From: Tumebacillus flagellatus
GTDB lineage: Bacteria; Bacillota; Bacilli; Tumebacillales; Tumebacillaceae
Reading direction: 5' to 3'
Length of the DNA: 64,000 nt
Assembly (NCBI RefSeq): GCF_000714935.1
Contig: NZ_JMIR01000011.1
Coordinates: 37,991-101,990 of the forward strand
In this document: one piece after another, positions 9,512-16,783 of the stretch
How the letters are laid out: each line of letters begins with the position of its first letter
Position numbering within the stretch: the stretch's first letter is position 1
Translations under genes and position numbers: made by a program
Notes under the pieces: model-generated
Database searches by the model: none
Told to the model about the DNA's origin: nothing
Seen by the model: only the letters and a program-made list of their open reading frames with translations

Positions 9512-10279
9512 TTAGGGAGCTCCTGTCGGAGCGTACACGGAAATGTGGTCGAGATAGGGGTTCGGCTGGGAAGCCGTGACTTTCGGGAAGACGAGTTGCA
9601 GTTCAAACTGATCGCCCGCTTTGTAGATGTAGATGTCCTGTTCCGGCGTGGTCGCGTCGCTGTAGGTGTTGATGTGATCCGGTTGTCCGAGGACCGCCGT
9701 GACCGCTTGGAGCTCGACTTTGCGAACGTTCGGCGCGTAGGTGCGGACATCAAAGATCTGGTTGTCGGCAAACCCGAAGGCAAAATTGCGTGCTTGATAC
9801 GTCGCGTACTGCGCACGGCCGACGGTGTCTTGGCGATCCGGCCGGCCCCACGCGGCTCGTACCGTGCTCATCGTGTCTTGGTTTGCCGTGTACGGACAAT
9901 CCGGCACACGGCCAAGGCTCGCGAGGCTCATCACGTCGCGCACGAGCTTTTGCTGGTCGGCGCCGGTCAGCGGCTGCATGTCGACGGGAGCACGGGTGTA
10001 CGGTTGCATGGCGTTCGGTGCGGGCTCTGCAGGGGAGTGGAAGACAGGCAGGCGGTCGTAGGCGACGACCAAACCCGCGATGGCTGCTGCGACCGTGGCT
10101 GCGCTCCAGTAGAGGCGGACGCGCGAACGGCGGTTTCGTTGAGAAGATTCGTTCTGCATGCGGTGTTCGAGCCCCTGCCAGATTTCGCGGCGGTCTTCCG
10201 TCGTCAACTGGATGCTCTGCAAACGGGAAAGCTCTGGAATCGACAGGTTTTCTTCATGAGATTGGTTGTGGTCGGTCAT
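9512..10279 (-). CDS. Putative membrane anti-sigma factor with DUF4309-like domain
   Basis: 255 aa. The first 70 residues are cytosolic and Arg/Gln-rich, a single membrane helix follows (about 76-93, WSAATVAAAIAGLVVAY), and the rest would be outside the cell. The outer part, with WGRPDRQD and LGQPDHINTYSD, resembles the DUF4309 family in its two repeated WG/LG-x-PD motifs. It sits immediately after an ECF sigma gene, the standard position for its membrane anti-sigma partner. ATG 10279 follows AGAGGG; a GTG at 10288 overlapping the sigma stop is an alternative start. The sensing role is inferred from topology and position. Confidence 0.75.
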   Translation of the reverse strand: MTDHNQSHEENLSIPELSRLQSIQLTTEDRREIWQGLEHRMQNESSQRNRRSRVRLYWSAATVAAAIAGLVVAYDRLPVFHSPAEPAPNAMQPYTRAPVDMQPLTGADQQKLVRDVMSLASLGRVPDCPYTANQDTMSTVRAAWGRPDRQDTVGRAQYATYQARNFAFGFADNQIFDVRTYAPNVRKVELQAVTAVLGQPDHINTYSDATTPEQDIYIYKAGDQFELQLVFPKVTASQPNPYLDHISVYAPTGAP

Positions 10280-10284
10280 GTGTT

Positions 10285-10779
10285 TCACCCTCTTTCCTCC
10301 ATCAATTCGCGCAGACGCTTCAGCGCGCGGTGCAAGGTTGTGCGGACCTTGCCCTCCGTCCAGCCCAAGATGTCGGCCACTTCATTCACGGGCAAGTCTT
10401 CCAGATGGCGCAAGAGGATAACTTGACGGTACGAGTCTTTGAGCTGGGCGAGGCTCTCGCGCAAAACGATCATGTCCTCGGCGAAGTCGTTCGGGGTGCT
10501 GACCGACGGAGCCGGGACGTGGTCGAGGTATTTCTCGCGGGTTTTGCGGCGGCGCATGAGGTCGTACATATAATTGCGGGCGATGCTCAGCAACCAGGTT
10601 TTGTAACTGGATTCGCCACGAAAGTTCTCCCATTGCTTAAACGCCCGGAAGAACACTTCTTGCACCACGTCTTTCGCCTCTGCTTCGTCATGCAGGGTGA
10701 AGAGGGCGTAGCGATAGATATCGTTCGAAAACTCGTCGAAGAGAAGACGGATTCCCTCTTGAGACGTTGACTCTTGCAT
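10285..10779 (-). CDS. ECF RNA polymerase sigma factor
   Basis: 164-aa sigma-70 family factor of the extracytoplasmic-function class. Region 2 includes AKDVVQEVFFRAFKQWENFRG (core binding and -10 melting). Region 4 includes LPVNEVADILGWTEGKVRTTLHRALKRLR, a helix-turn-helix for the -35. Regions 1.1 and 3 are absent, as usual for ECF. The next gene on the strand encodes a predicted membrane anti-sigma factor overlapping by a few bases. The target genes are not apparent. Confidence 0.93.
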   Translation of the reverse strand: MQESTSQEGIRLLFDEFSNDIYRYALFTLHDEAEAKDVVQEVFFRAFKQWENFRGESSYKTWLLSIARNYMYDLMRRRKTREKYLDHVPAPSVSTPNDFAEDMIVLRESLAQLKDSYRQVILLRHLEDLPVNEVADILGWTEGKVRTTLHRALKRLRELMEERG

Positions 10780-10918
10780 GATGGATCATCATCCTCCGGG
10801 CAGTAGGTAGGAATAAGACGCAGAGCGGCGGCTTTTTGTTACACTTTTTTGCGGCGGAATTGCAAAGCGGATTGGTTCGTCGAAGTTGCATGAATAGTAA
10901 GAATATAATGTTTTTTAG

Positions 10919-10947
10919 TTGATTTCGAAGACAAGATAGGTTATTGT
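10919..10947 (+). promoter_or_regulatory. Lanthipeptide promoter P1
   Basis: TTGATT (10919-10924), 17 bp, TATTGT (10942-10947). It is nearly superimposable on the three other promoters of the locus. Predicted +1 lies about 96 nt before precursor 1. Confidence 0.75.
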
Positions 10948-10956
10948 TTATATGTG

Positions 10957-11014
10957 GAGTCACCGTTTGCGAACATTTAACACCCTGGTCCGATCCAGAC
11001 GCAAACGCCGACTC
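10957..11014 (+). promoter_or_regulatory. Structured 5' UTR of precursor 1
   Basis: GAGTC-3 nt-GTTTGCG pairs with CGCAAAC-3 nt-GACTC around a 28-nt loop that contains ATTTAACACC. The same loop motif recurs in the UTRs of precursors 3 and 14. Candidate cis-acting RNA; function unknown. Confidence 0.6.
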
Positions 11015-11049
11015 TCTTGATTCTACCAAAACTTGAGGAGGTTGATGTT

Positions 11050-11160
11050 ATGGAACAAATGTTCGATCTCGATGTTCAAGTTTCGCTCAGTCAGGCGGCA
11101 GGTGCCCGCGAAATGGTAGAACCCGTTTCGTGCAACCCGTGCCCCGTGTTGCCTTACTAG
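11050..11160 (+). CDS. lanA: Lanthipeptide precursor 1
   Basis: 36 aa. Leader MEQMFDLDVQV, then a 25-residue core ending VSCNPCPVLPY. Ser at 12, 14 and 27, no Thr, Cys at 28 and 31. The Cys-Asn-Pro-Cys-Pro turn is unlike the other cores. The gene follows a GAGGAGG site and is the first of a run of five, each with its own ribosome site. Ser12 and Ser14 are far from the Cys pair, so either a large ring forms or this is a poor substrate. Confidence 0.85.
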   Translation: MEQMFDLDVQVSLSQAAGAREMVEPVSCNPCPVLPY

Positions 11161-11222
11161 AGAAGTAGGAATTGAGATCTTTTTTGGCTTGACCGATTCT
11201 TCTCAAGAGGAGGTTGAAAGTC

Positions 11223-11327
11223 ATGGAACAACTGTTTGATCTCGATGTTCAAGTTTCGCACATCCAGGATTCTGATGAATTGCTGGATTACATTTCATGC
11301 TATTGCGTTCCGGACCTACGGGTATAA
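11223..11327 (+). CDS. lanA: Lanthipeptide precursor 2
   Basis: 34 aa. Leader MEQLFDLDVQV, core ending DYISCYCVPDLRV. Ser at 12, 17 and 25; Cys at 26 and 28 in a Cys-x-Cys pair. It is Asp-rich in the middle (DSDELLD), giving an acidic core. AGGAGG lies 9 nt before the ATG. The Ser-Cys-Tyr-Cys end resembles the Ser-Cys-Phe-Cys of precursors 3 and 4 but lacks the following Thr. Confidence 0.85.
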   Translation: MEQLFDLDVQVSHIQDSDELLDYISCYCVPDLRV

Positions 11328-11553
11328 GTGTGCGTGCAACGGCCATCACCAGTCTGAAGAGATTGGCGATGGTTTTTTATTTCCTTTAGCGTAATCAATA
11401 TTAATTATAACAATATTGCTGTTGAATTTTACGAAGAAGCGGGTTATTATTTATCCATGAATCATAGTTTGCGCAGATTTAACACCTTGTACCCATGCAC
11501 CTCGCAAACCACGACTCTTAGGAGTCTACTACAAATTGAAGAGGAGGATCCTC
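11328..11553 (+). promoter_or_regulatory. Promoter P2 and structured leader of precursors 3-5
   Basis: TTGAAT (11422-11427), 17 bp, TATTAT (11445-11450). The leader contains GTTTGCG (11467-11473) that can pair with CGCAAAC (11503-11509), with ATTTAACACC in the loop, as in the leader of precursor 1. No gene is seen in the rest; it is AT-rich. Confidence 0.75.
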
Positions 11554-11697
11554 ATGGAACAAATGTTCGATCTCGACGTTCAAGTTCAGAAAAACCAACC
11601 GACCACTTCGGTAATGCCGGACAGCAGCACTTCCTTCGGTTCCGGATCGTGCTTCTGCACCATCGCTGGTTGCGATTACCGCAACACTGCAATGTAA
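11554..11697 (+). CDS. lanA: Lanthipeptide precursor 3
   Basis: 47 aa. Leader MEQMFDLDVQV, then a Ser/Thr-rich core ending GSGSCFCTIAGCDYRNTAM. Cys at 33, 35 and 40; ten Ser/Thr between 17 and 36. Thr36 directly after Cys35, with Cys40 downstream, could give a Thr36-Cys40 methyllanthionine; Ser residues upstream can serve Cys33 and Cys35. Its core is almost the same as that of precursor 4 at protein and DNA level, which indicates recent duplication. GAGGAGG precedes the ATG. Confidence 0.92.
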   Translation: MEQMFDLDVQVQKNQPTTSVMPDSSTSFGSGSCFCTIAGCDYRNTAM

Positions 11698-11736
11698 TCC
11701 TATTCATGTAAACCATCTTTCGGGGAGGTCGATTTT

Positions 11737-11871
11737 ATGGAACAACTGTTTGATCTCGACGTTCAAGTGAAAACCCAAGCTTCCACGTCCGTAATGCCCG
11801 ACAGCAGCACTTCCTTCGGTTCCGGATCGTGCTTCTGCACCATCTCCGGCTGCGCTTGGGACGCGATGTAA
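11737..11871 (+). CDS. lanA: Lanthipeptide precursor 4
   Basis: 44 aa. Leader MEQLFDLDVQV, core ending GSGSCFCTISGCAWDAM. Cys at 32, 34 and 39. Shares the SVMPDSSTSFGSGSCFCTI segment with precursor 3 and differs mainly in the N-terminal spacer and the tail. It starts 40 bp after precursor 3 with GGGGAGG as ribosome site. Confidence 0.92.
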   Translation: MEQLFDLDVQVKTQASTSVMPDSSTSFGSGSCFCTISGCAWDAM

Positions 11872-11911
11872 GCTCATTCAAGTAAACCAACTTAAGGGGA
11901 GGTCAGTTTCA

Positions 11912-12055
11912 ATGGAGCAATTGTTCGATCTCGACGTTCAAGTCACGCAAAACCAAGTTTCCACTTCCTTGATGCCGGCTCCCGGCGAAGGCAGCGGCGG
12001 CACGTGCTCTTGTCTCTGCACAATTTCCGGTTGCGATTGGAGAACGACATACTAA
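11912..12055 (+). CDS. lanA: Lanthipeptide precursor 5
   Basis: 47 aa. Leader MEQLFDLDVQV, core ending GGTCSCLCTISGCDWRTTY. Cys at 32, 34, 36 and 41, one more than precursors 3 and 4, whose CTI(A/S)GC end it shares. The middle is replaced by a Gly-rich PAPGEGSGG spacer. Last member of the P2 group, followed directly by a terminator. Confidence 0.92.
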   Translation: MEQLFDLDVQVTQNQVSTSLMPAPGEGSGGTCSCLCTISGCDWRTTY

Positions 12056-12077
12056 GTGCAGTGACTTGGCAGAAAAC

Positions 12078-12113
12078 AAAAAGAGACCCCGCTACAACAG
12101 GGGTCTCTTTTTA
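12078..12113 (+). terminator. Terminator after precursor 5
   Basis: AAAGAGACCCC, 9-nt loop, GGGGTCTCTTT and a T run. It ends the P1/P2 transcripts. Confidence 0.93.
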
Positions 12114-12142
12114 AACCACACTAATTCATGTAAACATTTATG

Positions 12143-12171
12143 TTGAATTCCGAATTTTCGCATGATACAAT
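12143..12171 (+). promoter_or_regulatory. Lanthipeptide promoter P3
   Basis: TTGAAT (12143-12148), 17 bp, TACAAT (12166-12171). It drives precursors 6-13 and, by read-through of the later terminator, lanBTC. Confidence 0.8.
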
Positions 12172-12175
12172 CTAC

Positions 12176-12219
12176 TTGTGAATGATAGTTGAGAAGTTCC
12201 TAACAATCGTCACTCACAA
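12176..12219 (+). promoter_or_regulatory. Structured 5' UTR of precursor 6
   Basis: TTGTGAATGA (12176-12185) pairs with TCACTCACAA (12210-12219) with one mismatch. The loop has CTAACA where the other leaders have TTTAACA. The stem sequence differs from P1/P2, yet pairing is kept, which points to RNA structure. Confidence 0.55.
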
Positions 12220-12274
12220 TACTTCAAAGGTCCCACACCCTGAACAAGTACTTGTGAAAGGAGGTTGATTTTCA

Positions 12275-12421
12275 ATGGAACAACTGTTTGATCTCGACGT
12301 TCAAGTCACTCGGCACTCTTCCGAGCGTGCTGTTGCGGCCAACACGATGGGTTGTCTTACCACTTCAAATTTATGCTCGTTGCTTATTACCGACTGCATC
12401 ACCAATCAAACCGCGATGTAA
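12275..12421 (+). CDS. lanA: Lanthipeptide precursor 6
   Basis: 48 aa. Leader MEQLFDLDVQV, core with SSERAV after a short spacer and the end SNLCSLLITDCITNQTAM. Cys at 27, 34 and 41; many Thr and Ser (24, 29, 30, 31, 35, 39, 43, 46). Ser35-Cys41 is a plausible ring. Sister of precursor 7 through SSERAV, CL-x-T and LCS-x-LI-x-DC. AAAGGAGG is 10 nt before the ATG. Confidence 0.92.
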   Translation: MEQLFDLDVQVTRHSSERAVAANTMGCLTTSNLCSLLITDCITNQTAM

Positions 12422-12457
12422 CCCGTCCTACAAATCTCTTGAAAGGAAGTGAATGAA

Positions 12458-12592
12458 ATGGAACAAATGTTCGACCTCGACGTTCAAGTCAATCGCCAAT
12501 CCTCCGAGCGTGCGGTGCTTGATCAATACTCGTCGGATTGTCTTGCCACTACGGGTCTTTGCTCGATTCTGATTTACGACTGCCTTCGATAA
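12458..12592 (+). CDS. lanA: Lanthipeptide precursor 7 (tail shortened by a stop)
   Basis: 44 aa. Leader MEQMFDLDVQV, core with SSERAV and the end TTGLCSILIYDCLR. Cys at 28, 35 and 42. Compared with precursor 6 the reading frame stops at TAA where precursor 6 has CAA (Gln45). The next four codons (ACC GAG ATG TAA) still match the Thr-Ala-Met-stop tail of precursor 6, so a nonsense change has removed the last residues. The Cys pattern is intact, so it may still be functional. Confidence 0.9.
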   Translation: MEQMFDLDVQVNRQSSERAVLDQYSSDCLATTGLCSILIYDCLR

Positions 12593-12641
12593 ACCGAGAT
12601 GTAACCCGTCAGCACAAGTCTCTTGAATGGGGGTGAACAAG

Positions 12642-12788
12642 ATGGAACAACTGTTTGATCTCGACGTTCAAGTAAATCAAACAAGCTCCCGCCAGCCGAC
12701 TCTCGGTTATGTCACCCAAACGTGTTTTTGCTCGTTGATCATCAACGACTGCATTGGCAAAAGCGACACCCAGACCGCTGTTTGCTAG
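12642..12788 (+). CDS. lanA: Lanthipeptide precursor 8
   Basis: 48 aa. Leader MEQLFDLDVQV, core with TQTCFCSLIINDCIGK and the end SDTQTAVC. Cys at 28, 30, 37 and at the very C-terminus (48), which is unique in the set and could close a ring with a Thr or Ser upstream or form an AviCys-like end if a decarboxylase existed (none is seen). GGGGGTGA precedes the ATG. Confidence 0.92.
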   Translation: MEQLFDLDVQVNQTSSRQPTLGYVTQTCFCSLIINDCIGKSDTQTAVC

Positions 12789-12816
12789 TAAGTACTATTG
12801 AGAGGAGTTGAACAAG

Positions 12817-12924
12817 ATGGAACAACTGTTTGATCTCGACGTTCAAGTCAAACCGGCTTGCAACCAAACCGAAAAGCTTCTCATGGACACCGGATCCTGT
12901 TTCTGCTCGTACATGTGCCCCTAA
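12817..12924 (+). CDS. lanA: Lanthipeptide precursor 9
   Basis: 35 aa, among the shortest. Leader MEQLFDLDVQV, core KPACNQTEKLLMDTGSCFCSYMCP. Cys at 15, 28, 30 and 34; Thr18, Thr25, Ser27, Ser31. Shares the GSCFC block with precursors 3 and 4. Cys15 sits only four residues after the leader. AGAGGAG precedes the ATG. Confidence 0.9.
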   Translation: MEQLFDLDVQVKPACNQTEKLLMDTGSCFCSYMCP

Positions 12925-12968
12925 GCTTGACCAACCCGTACAAGCTTCGTAAAAGGAGGTAGAAAACA

Positions 12969-13103
12969 ATGGAACGCTTTTTTGATCTCGACATTCAAGT
13001 TAAAGTCGTAGGCGAAGTCAACTACATGTCTGATTCGGATACGACGGATGCGACCATTTTCACCACCTCTTGTTTTTGCTCAATCGCCTCTTGCAAACCC
13101 TAA
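12969..13103 (+). CDS. lanA: Lanthipeptide precursor 10 (divergent leader)
   Basis: 44 aa. Leader MERFFDLDIQV, the most divergent of the P3 group, though FDLD is kept. Core is rich in Asp and Thr (SDSDTTDATIFTT) and ends SCFCSIASCKP. Cys at 35, 37 and 42; eleven Ser/Thr in the core. AAAGGAGG is 10 nt before the ATG. Confidence 0.92.
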   Translation: MERFFDLDIQVKVVGEVNYMSDSDTTDATIFTTSCFCSIASCKP

Positions 13104-13155
13104 GCGGACAAGCCGACTGGTGGAGTACCGATCCCAGGGAAGGAGGTTGAACACG

Positions 13156-13257
13156 GTGGAACAATTGTTTGATCTCGATGTTCAAATCAAGGAAAATGCT
13201 TCTGTTGGCGTCGTAGAGATCACGTCGGAGCAATGCACAATCAATCGCACCCTGTAG
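13156..13257 (+). CDS. lanA: Lanthipeptide precursor 11 (single Cys)
   Basis: 33 aa, GTG start after GGAGGTTGAACACG. Leader MEQLFDLDVQI, core KENASVGVVEITSEQCTINRTL. Only one Cys (27), followed by Thr-Ile as in CTI of other members. Ser16, Thr23, Ser24, Thr28 and Thr32 could be dehydrated, but at most one thioether can form. It is either a degenerating copy or a mostly linear dehydrated product. Confidence 0.82.
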   Translation: MEQLFDLDVQIKENASVGVVEITSEQCTINRTL

Positions 13258-13291
13258 CAGACGAGCTACCCCATACAGGAGGTTGAACACG

Positions 13292-13408
13292 GTGGAGCAA
13301 CTATTTGATCTCGATGTTCAAATCAAGGAATGTTCCGTTATCGACAACGTGGAGTGCCCGGATACCATCATCTCCTGCGGTGAATGCGGCACGATCCATT
13401 GCGGATAA
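13292..13408 (+). CDS. lanA: Lanthipeptide precursor 12 (five Cys)
   Basis: 38 aa, GTG start after AGGAGGTTGAACACG, the same ribosome region as precursor 11. Leader MEQLFDLDVQI, core with Cys at 14, 22, 29, 32 and 37 and the end SCGECGTIHCG. Ser15, Thr25, Ser28 and Thr34 are fewer than the Cys, so at least one Cys stays free or forms a disulfide. Shares CG-x-CGTI-x-C with precursor 13. Confidence 0.9.
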   Translation: MEQLFDLDVQIKECSVIDNVECPDTIISCGECGTIHCG

Positions 13409-13439
13409 CCGGCTGATCCAGAGAAGGAGCGGGAAACCA

Positions 13440-13574
13440 ATGGAACAACTGTTCGATCTCGATGTTCAAGTCAAGGAATACCCCTGTCTCGCAAGCGACC
13501 CCATCATTCCAACAATCGCCACCTGCGGCAACTGCGGCACCATTAATTGCGAAGTTATTCCCGTGCCGAATTAA
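13440..13574 (+). CDS. lanA: Lanthipeptide precursor 13
   Basis: 44 aa. Leader MEQLFDLDVQV, core KEYPCLASD... with TCGNCGTINC and a VIPVPN tail. Cys at 16, 29, 32 and 37; Ser19, Thr25, Thr28, Thr34. Closest to precursor 12. It is the last precursor before the lanB hairpin. Confidence 0.9.
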   Translation: MEQLFDLDVQVKEYPCLASDPIIPTIATCGNCGTINCEVIPVPN

Positions 13575-13586
13575 TCGATAGAACGT

Positions 13587-13625
13587 GCCATCACCTGTTC
13601 TGTCCCGAACAGGTGATGGCTTTTA
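13587..13625 (+). terminator. Hairpin between precursor 13 and lanB
   Basis: GCCATCACCTGTTC, loop TGTCCC, GAACAGGTGATGGC: a perfect 14-bp stem followed by TTTTATTT. It lies between the precursor genes and lanB, so partial read-through would give far more precursor than enzyme mRNA. A sister hairpin lies at 20364. Confidence 0.88.
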
Positions 13626-13651
13626 TTTACAGATATTGGAGGGTGAGCCCC

Positions 13652-16600
13652 GTGTTGCCTGAACAAGAACTTTGGTTCAAAGCTCTCGACGTCTATATGA
13701 TGAGAACCCCTGTGTTGCCCCTGCAGGTCTACCAAGATCTGCGCTGCGAGGACGGAGGAGCCCGACTGGCTGTTCTTGCACAAGATCCGATGGTCCGCGA
13801 AGCGATTGCCGTGGCCAGCACGTCGCTTCTTGACTCTCTTCGCCAACTGGAATCTTCCTCGTCCGCGCGCAAACGAGAAGGAGCAGCCAACGGCCTCCTC
13901 CGTTATTTGATCCGCATGACGACGCGGTCGACTCCGTTTGGTCTGTTCTCAGGTGTTACGCACGGACGTTTCGCTGACACATCGGCTCTGCAACTTTCAG
14001 ACCTGACCAAGCACCGCAAACGCTCCCGTCCCGACATGCAATGGTTGCTCAAAATCCTCGAACGTCTCGAATCGGACCCGGCAGTGATCGAACAACTCCA
14101 CGTTTCCGCTAACACGTTGGCCTACCGACTCGGATCGCGCTGGAAACTGCCGTACGTCACCCGCTACGGGCAACGAATCGGCGGCAATGATTCCGTTTCC
14201 ATTAAAAACTCACCGGTTGTCGAATTCAGTTTGCAAGCCCGTCCTCAACCGATTCCGTTCCGGCAACTGCTTCAAGACATCCTCACGGCATTTCCGGGTG
14301 CCACAGAAGAAATGGCGCGCAAATTCCTCCTGCAACTGTTCGAGCAAGAGTTCCTCGTCTCCACTTTGCGCCCTCCGACGACGACAACAGACCCCTTTGG
14401 CTACGTCCTCCACGAATTGGCAAAGATTCGAGGCGTTGACGACACGTACACGCGCTTGCTGCATATCCGAGAGCGGATGACCGCCTACGACGCGTTGCCG
14501 ATCGGAGAGGGAGAGTCGCTCTACCTCGAACTGATCGCTGAAATGAAGGAACTGGCCGAATCGTCCACTCCGCTGCAGGTTGACCTGGGGGTGCACAGCG
14601 AGGTGGTGCAGTTGCCCGAATCGGTGCGCCAAGAAGTCGAGCAGGTGGCCGATGCGCTGTGGCGTCTGTCCGGTTCGCAAAAAAGCTTGCCTCATATGGA
14701 CAAATACCGCGAGGAATTCATTGAAAAATACGGTTTCCAACGCGAAGTTCCCTTACTGGAACTGCTGGACGAAGACATGGGAATGGGGGCACCGTCCGGC
14801 TACCAAAATCCCATGAGCAGACGACAACCGGGTCAAGCCCATGTCGAGAAACAGCAGGAACGGCAACAGTTGCTGACCGAGTGGTTGACGGAGACGTTGC
14901 ATCTGGGCTTGGAGGAACTGGTGCTCACACCGAAGCACATGCAAGCGCTGCAGGGGACAGACCCCGTCCGTTGGCACCAAGCGCCCCCGTCGATGGAATT
15001 GTACTTTCATGTGTTCGCCGATTCGCAAGACGACTTGGACCGCGGAGCATTCGAATTGTATGTCGGCGGCAATCCCGGATCGAGTGGCGCGTACAAGACA
15101 TTCGGCCGTTTCGTCGACATGTTTGAGGACGGGTTTGCGGGGCCGTTGCAAGAAGCCGTTTCCCGCGAAGAAGCGATGGAACCCGATGCCGTTTGGGCCG
15201 AGCTGACCTATCTGCCGAGCCACGGCCGTTCCACCAATGTGGTGTTGACCCGCCATGCGCGGTCTTACGAGATTCCCGTAGGCACGAATGCGACGACAGA
15301 GCCGGAGCAGACGATTGCATTTGAAGATCTGGTGGTCGGTGCCACAGAAAACTATCTGTATCTCAAATCCCGCCGCTTGAACCGGGAAGTCATCCCCACC
15401 GCGACGCACATGCTCAACTTTATGAGGACACCGAATGTGTACCGTTTCCTGCGGGAGTTGGGGAACGCTCGTCATACCCATTGGTCGCCCTTCCGATGGG
15501 AAGGACTTGAGACGGCGAACTATCTCCCGCGCGTCCGATTCGGCCGCACGGTGTTGCATCCGGCGCAGTGGAAGATGCGCACACGCGATGCGTGGTATGC
15601 GGACTCGATGTCGGAGGATGATTTTTTCCAAGCCGTGCAAAGCTGGCGCGAGTCGTGGAAAGTGCCGCCGTGCGTCTACATGGCGCAGTTTGACAACCGC
15701 ATGCTCCTCGATTTGACCAAGCAGCACCATGTGGCGGAGCTTCGCAAAGAACTAAAGCATTCCGGCACCGTGACGTTGGTCGAGACGGGAGGGGCGCAGG
15801 AGCGCGGCATCGTCCAAGGACCGCGCGGCGTCTTTGCCAGCGAGTTTGTGTTCTCGTTGGTCAAACGAGAGCCGCAGGGAGCGCGTCCGCCCATGCTGAC
15901 ACGGAAGGCATCACGCACCGGGTACGAAGGACCGCGCCTCTATCTACCGGGCAGTGAGTGGATGTTCATGAAACTGTACGGAGAATCGAGACAAGAGGAA
16001 CTGATCGCGACCAAATTGATCGAACTCCTGTCCGCCGTCGAGCCGCAAGGAGTCGACTTGTCGTACTTCATGCGCTACGCAGACCCGAATCCGCACCTGC
16101 GCCTGCGTTTGCACGGACAACCGGACGTGCTGTCCAGCCGAATCTTGCCGCTGGTGCATCAGTGGGGAAGCGAATTGTTGCAAGAAGGGATGATCAGCAA
16201 ATTCGTCCTCGACGGCTATGAACCCGAAATCGAGCGGTACGGGGGACCCGAGCTGATGAAACTTGTGGAAAGGGTCTTCCATGCGGATTCCCGGGTGACG
16301 GCAAGTTGGGTAAAAGCCAACCGGTTCGGGGCGTTGCAACTTCCGTTCGATCTGGTCGGCGTACTGTCTGTGCTCGACTATCTGAATCTTTTCGGCTATT
16401 CCTTCCGCGAGCAGGTGGCGTTGATGGATCAAGGGTTCGAGACCAAGGAGCACCTCCCCCTGTTCCGCGAGTACCGCAAAACGTTTTTGGACATCGCCAA
16501 TCCGCGTGACGGCGAGGCCGGACTGCTCGCGCACCCGGACGGAGCTCTGTTGCACGGTATGATGAACTTCCGCGCTCCGTTCGTTCGCCAATACGCGCAA

Positions 16601-16783
16601 GAAGCGCGGGCCGCCGAGCAACGCGGAGAACTGTACGGCACCTATCAGGATCTGGTGTTCAGCGTCATTCACCTGCATATGAATCGCTTGTACGGCATCG
16701 ACCGCAACCAAGAGCGCAAGGTCATGATCTTGAGCCGTCATGCTCTGCAGGCCATGAAGCACTTCCGGAGGGATGAACTGTGA
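13652..16783 (+). CDS. lanB: Class I lanthipeptide dehydratase LanB (full length)
   Basis: 1043 aa. Dehydrates Ser and Thr in the precursors through glutamyl-tRNA-dependent glutamylation (N-terminal domain) and glutamate elimination (C-terminal domain). Early YMMRTPVLPLQVYQDL and TRSTPFGLFSG (about residues 92-102) are hallmarks of Lant_dehydr_N. From about residue 765 the elimination domain shows WMFMKLYG and the FMRYADPNPHLRLRLHG signature with its Arg and His. Start: GTG 13652 after GGAGGG, eight nt away; the frame is open further upstream but only through the terminator hairpin. It overlaps the transporter gene by 4 bp. Both domains in one protein exclude the split LanB form. Confidence 0.95.
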   Translation: MLPEQELWFKALDVYMMRTPVLPLQVYQDLRCEDGGARLAVLAQDPMVREAIAVASTSLLDSLRQLESSSSARKREGAANGLLRYLIRMTTRSTPFGLFSGVTHGRFADTSALQLSDLTKHRKRSRPDMQWLLKILERLESDPAVIEQLHVSANTLAYRLGSRWKLPYVTRYGQRIGGNDSVSIKNSPVVEFSLQARPQPIPFRQLLQDILTAFPGATEEMARKFLLQLFEQEFLVSTLRPPTTTTDPFGYVLHELAKIRGVDDTYTRLLHIRERMTAYDALPIGEGESLYLELIAEMKELAESSTPLQVDLGVHSEVVQLPESVRQEVEQVADALWRLSGSQKSLPHMDKYREEFIEKYGFQREVPLLELLDEDMGMGAPSGYQNPMSRRQPGQAHVEKQQERQQLLTEWLTETLHLGLEELVLTPKHMQALQGTDPVRWHQAPPSMELYFHVFADSQDDLDRGAFELYVGGNPGSSGAYKTFGRFVDMFEDGFAGPLQEAVSREEAMEPDAVWAELTYLPSHGRSTNVVLTRHARSYEIPVGTNATTEPEQTIAFEDLVVGATENYLYLKSRRLNREVIPTATHMLNFMRTPNVYRFLRELGNARHTHWSPFRWEGLETANYLPRVRFGRTVLHPAQWKMRTRDAWYADSMSEDDFFQAVQSWRESWKVPPCVYMAQFDNRMLLDLTKQHHVAELRKELKHSGTVTLVETGGAQERGIVQGPRGVFASEFVFSLVKREPQGARPPMLTRKASRTGYEGPRLYLPGSEWMFMKLYGESRQEELIATKLIELLSAVEPQGVDLSYFMRYADPNPHLRLRLHGQPDVLSSRILPLVHQWGSELLQEGMISKFVLDGYEPEIERYGGPELMKLVERVFHADSRVTASWVKANRFGALQLPFDLVGVLSVLDYLNLFGYSFREQVALMDQGFETKEHLPLFREYRKTFLDIANPRDGEAGLLAHPDGALLHGMMNFRAPFVRQYAQEARAAEQRGELYGTYQDLVFSVIHLHMNRLYGIDRNQERKVMILSRHALQAMKHFRRDEL

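Noticed and set aside
11457..11711. 84-codon open frame overlapping precursor 3 in another frame
   Set aside because: Starts inside the structured leader without a ribosome site and conflicts with the leader-core gene.
13060..13290. Minus-strand frame containing an FLDLNIEIKQLFH-like sequence
   Set aside because: It is the reverse complement of the precursor leader DNA; similar minus-strand frames recur at each precursor for that reason.
11050..13574. Repeated start segments taken as a CRISPR or direct-repeat array
   Set aside because: The repeated DNA encodes the conserved leader in frame in each ORF, with ribosome sites and different lengths between copies.
13547..13651. Longer LanB start overlapping precursor 13
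   Set aside because: It would be translated through the terminator hairpin and lacks a ribosome site; GTG 13652 has GGAGGG.
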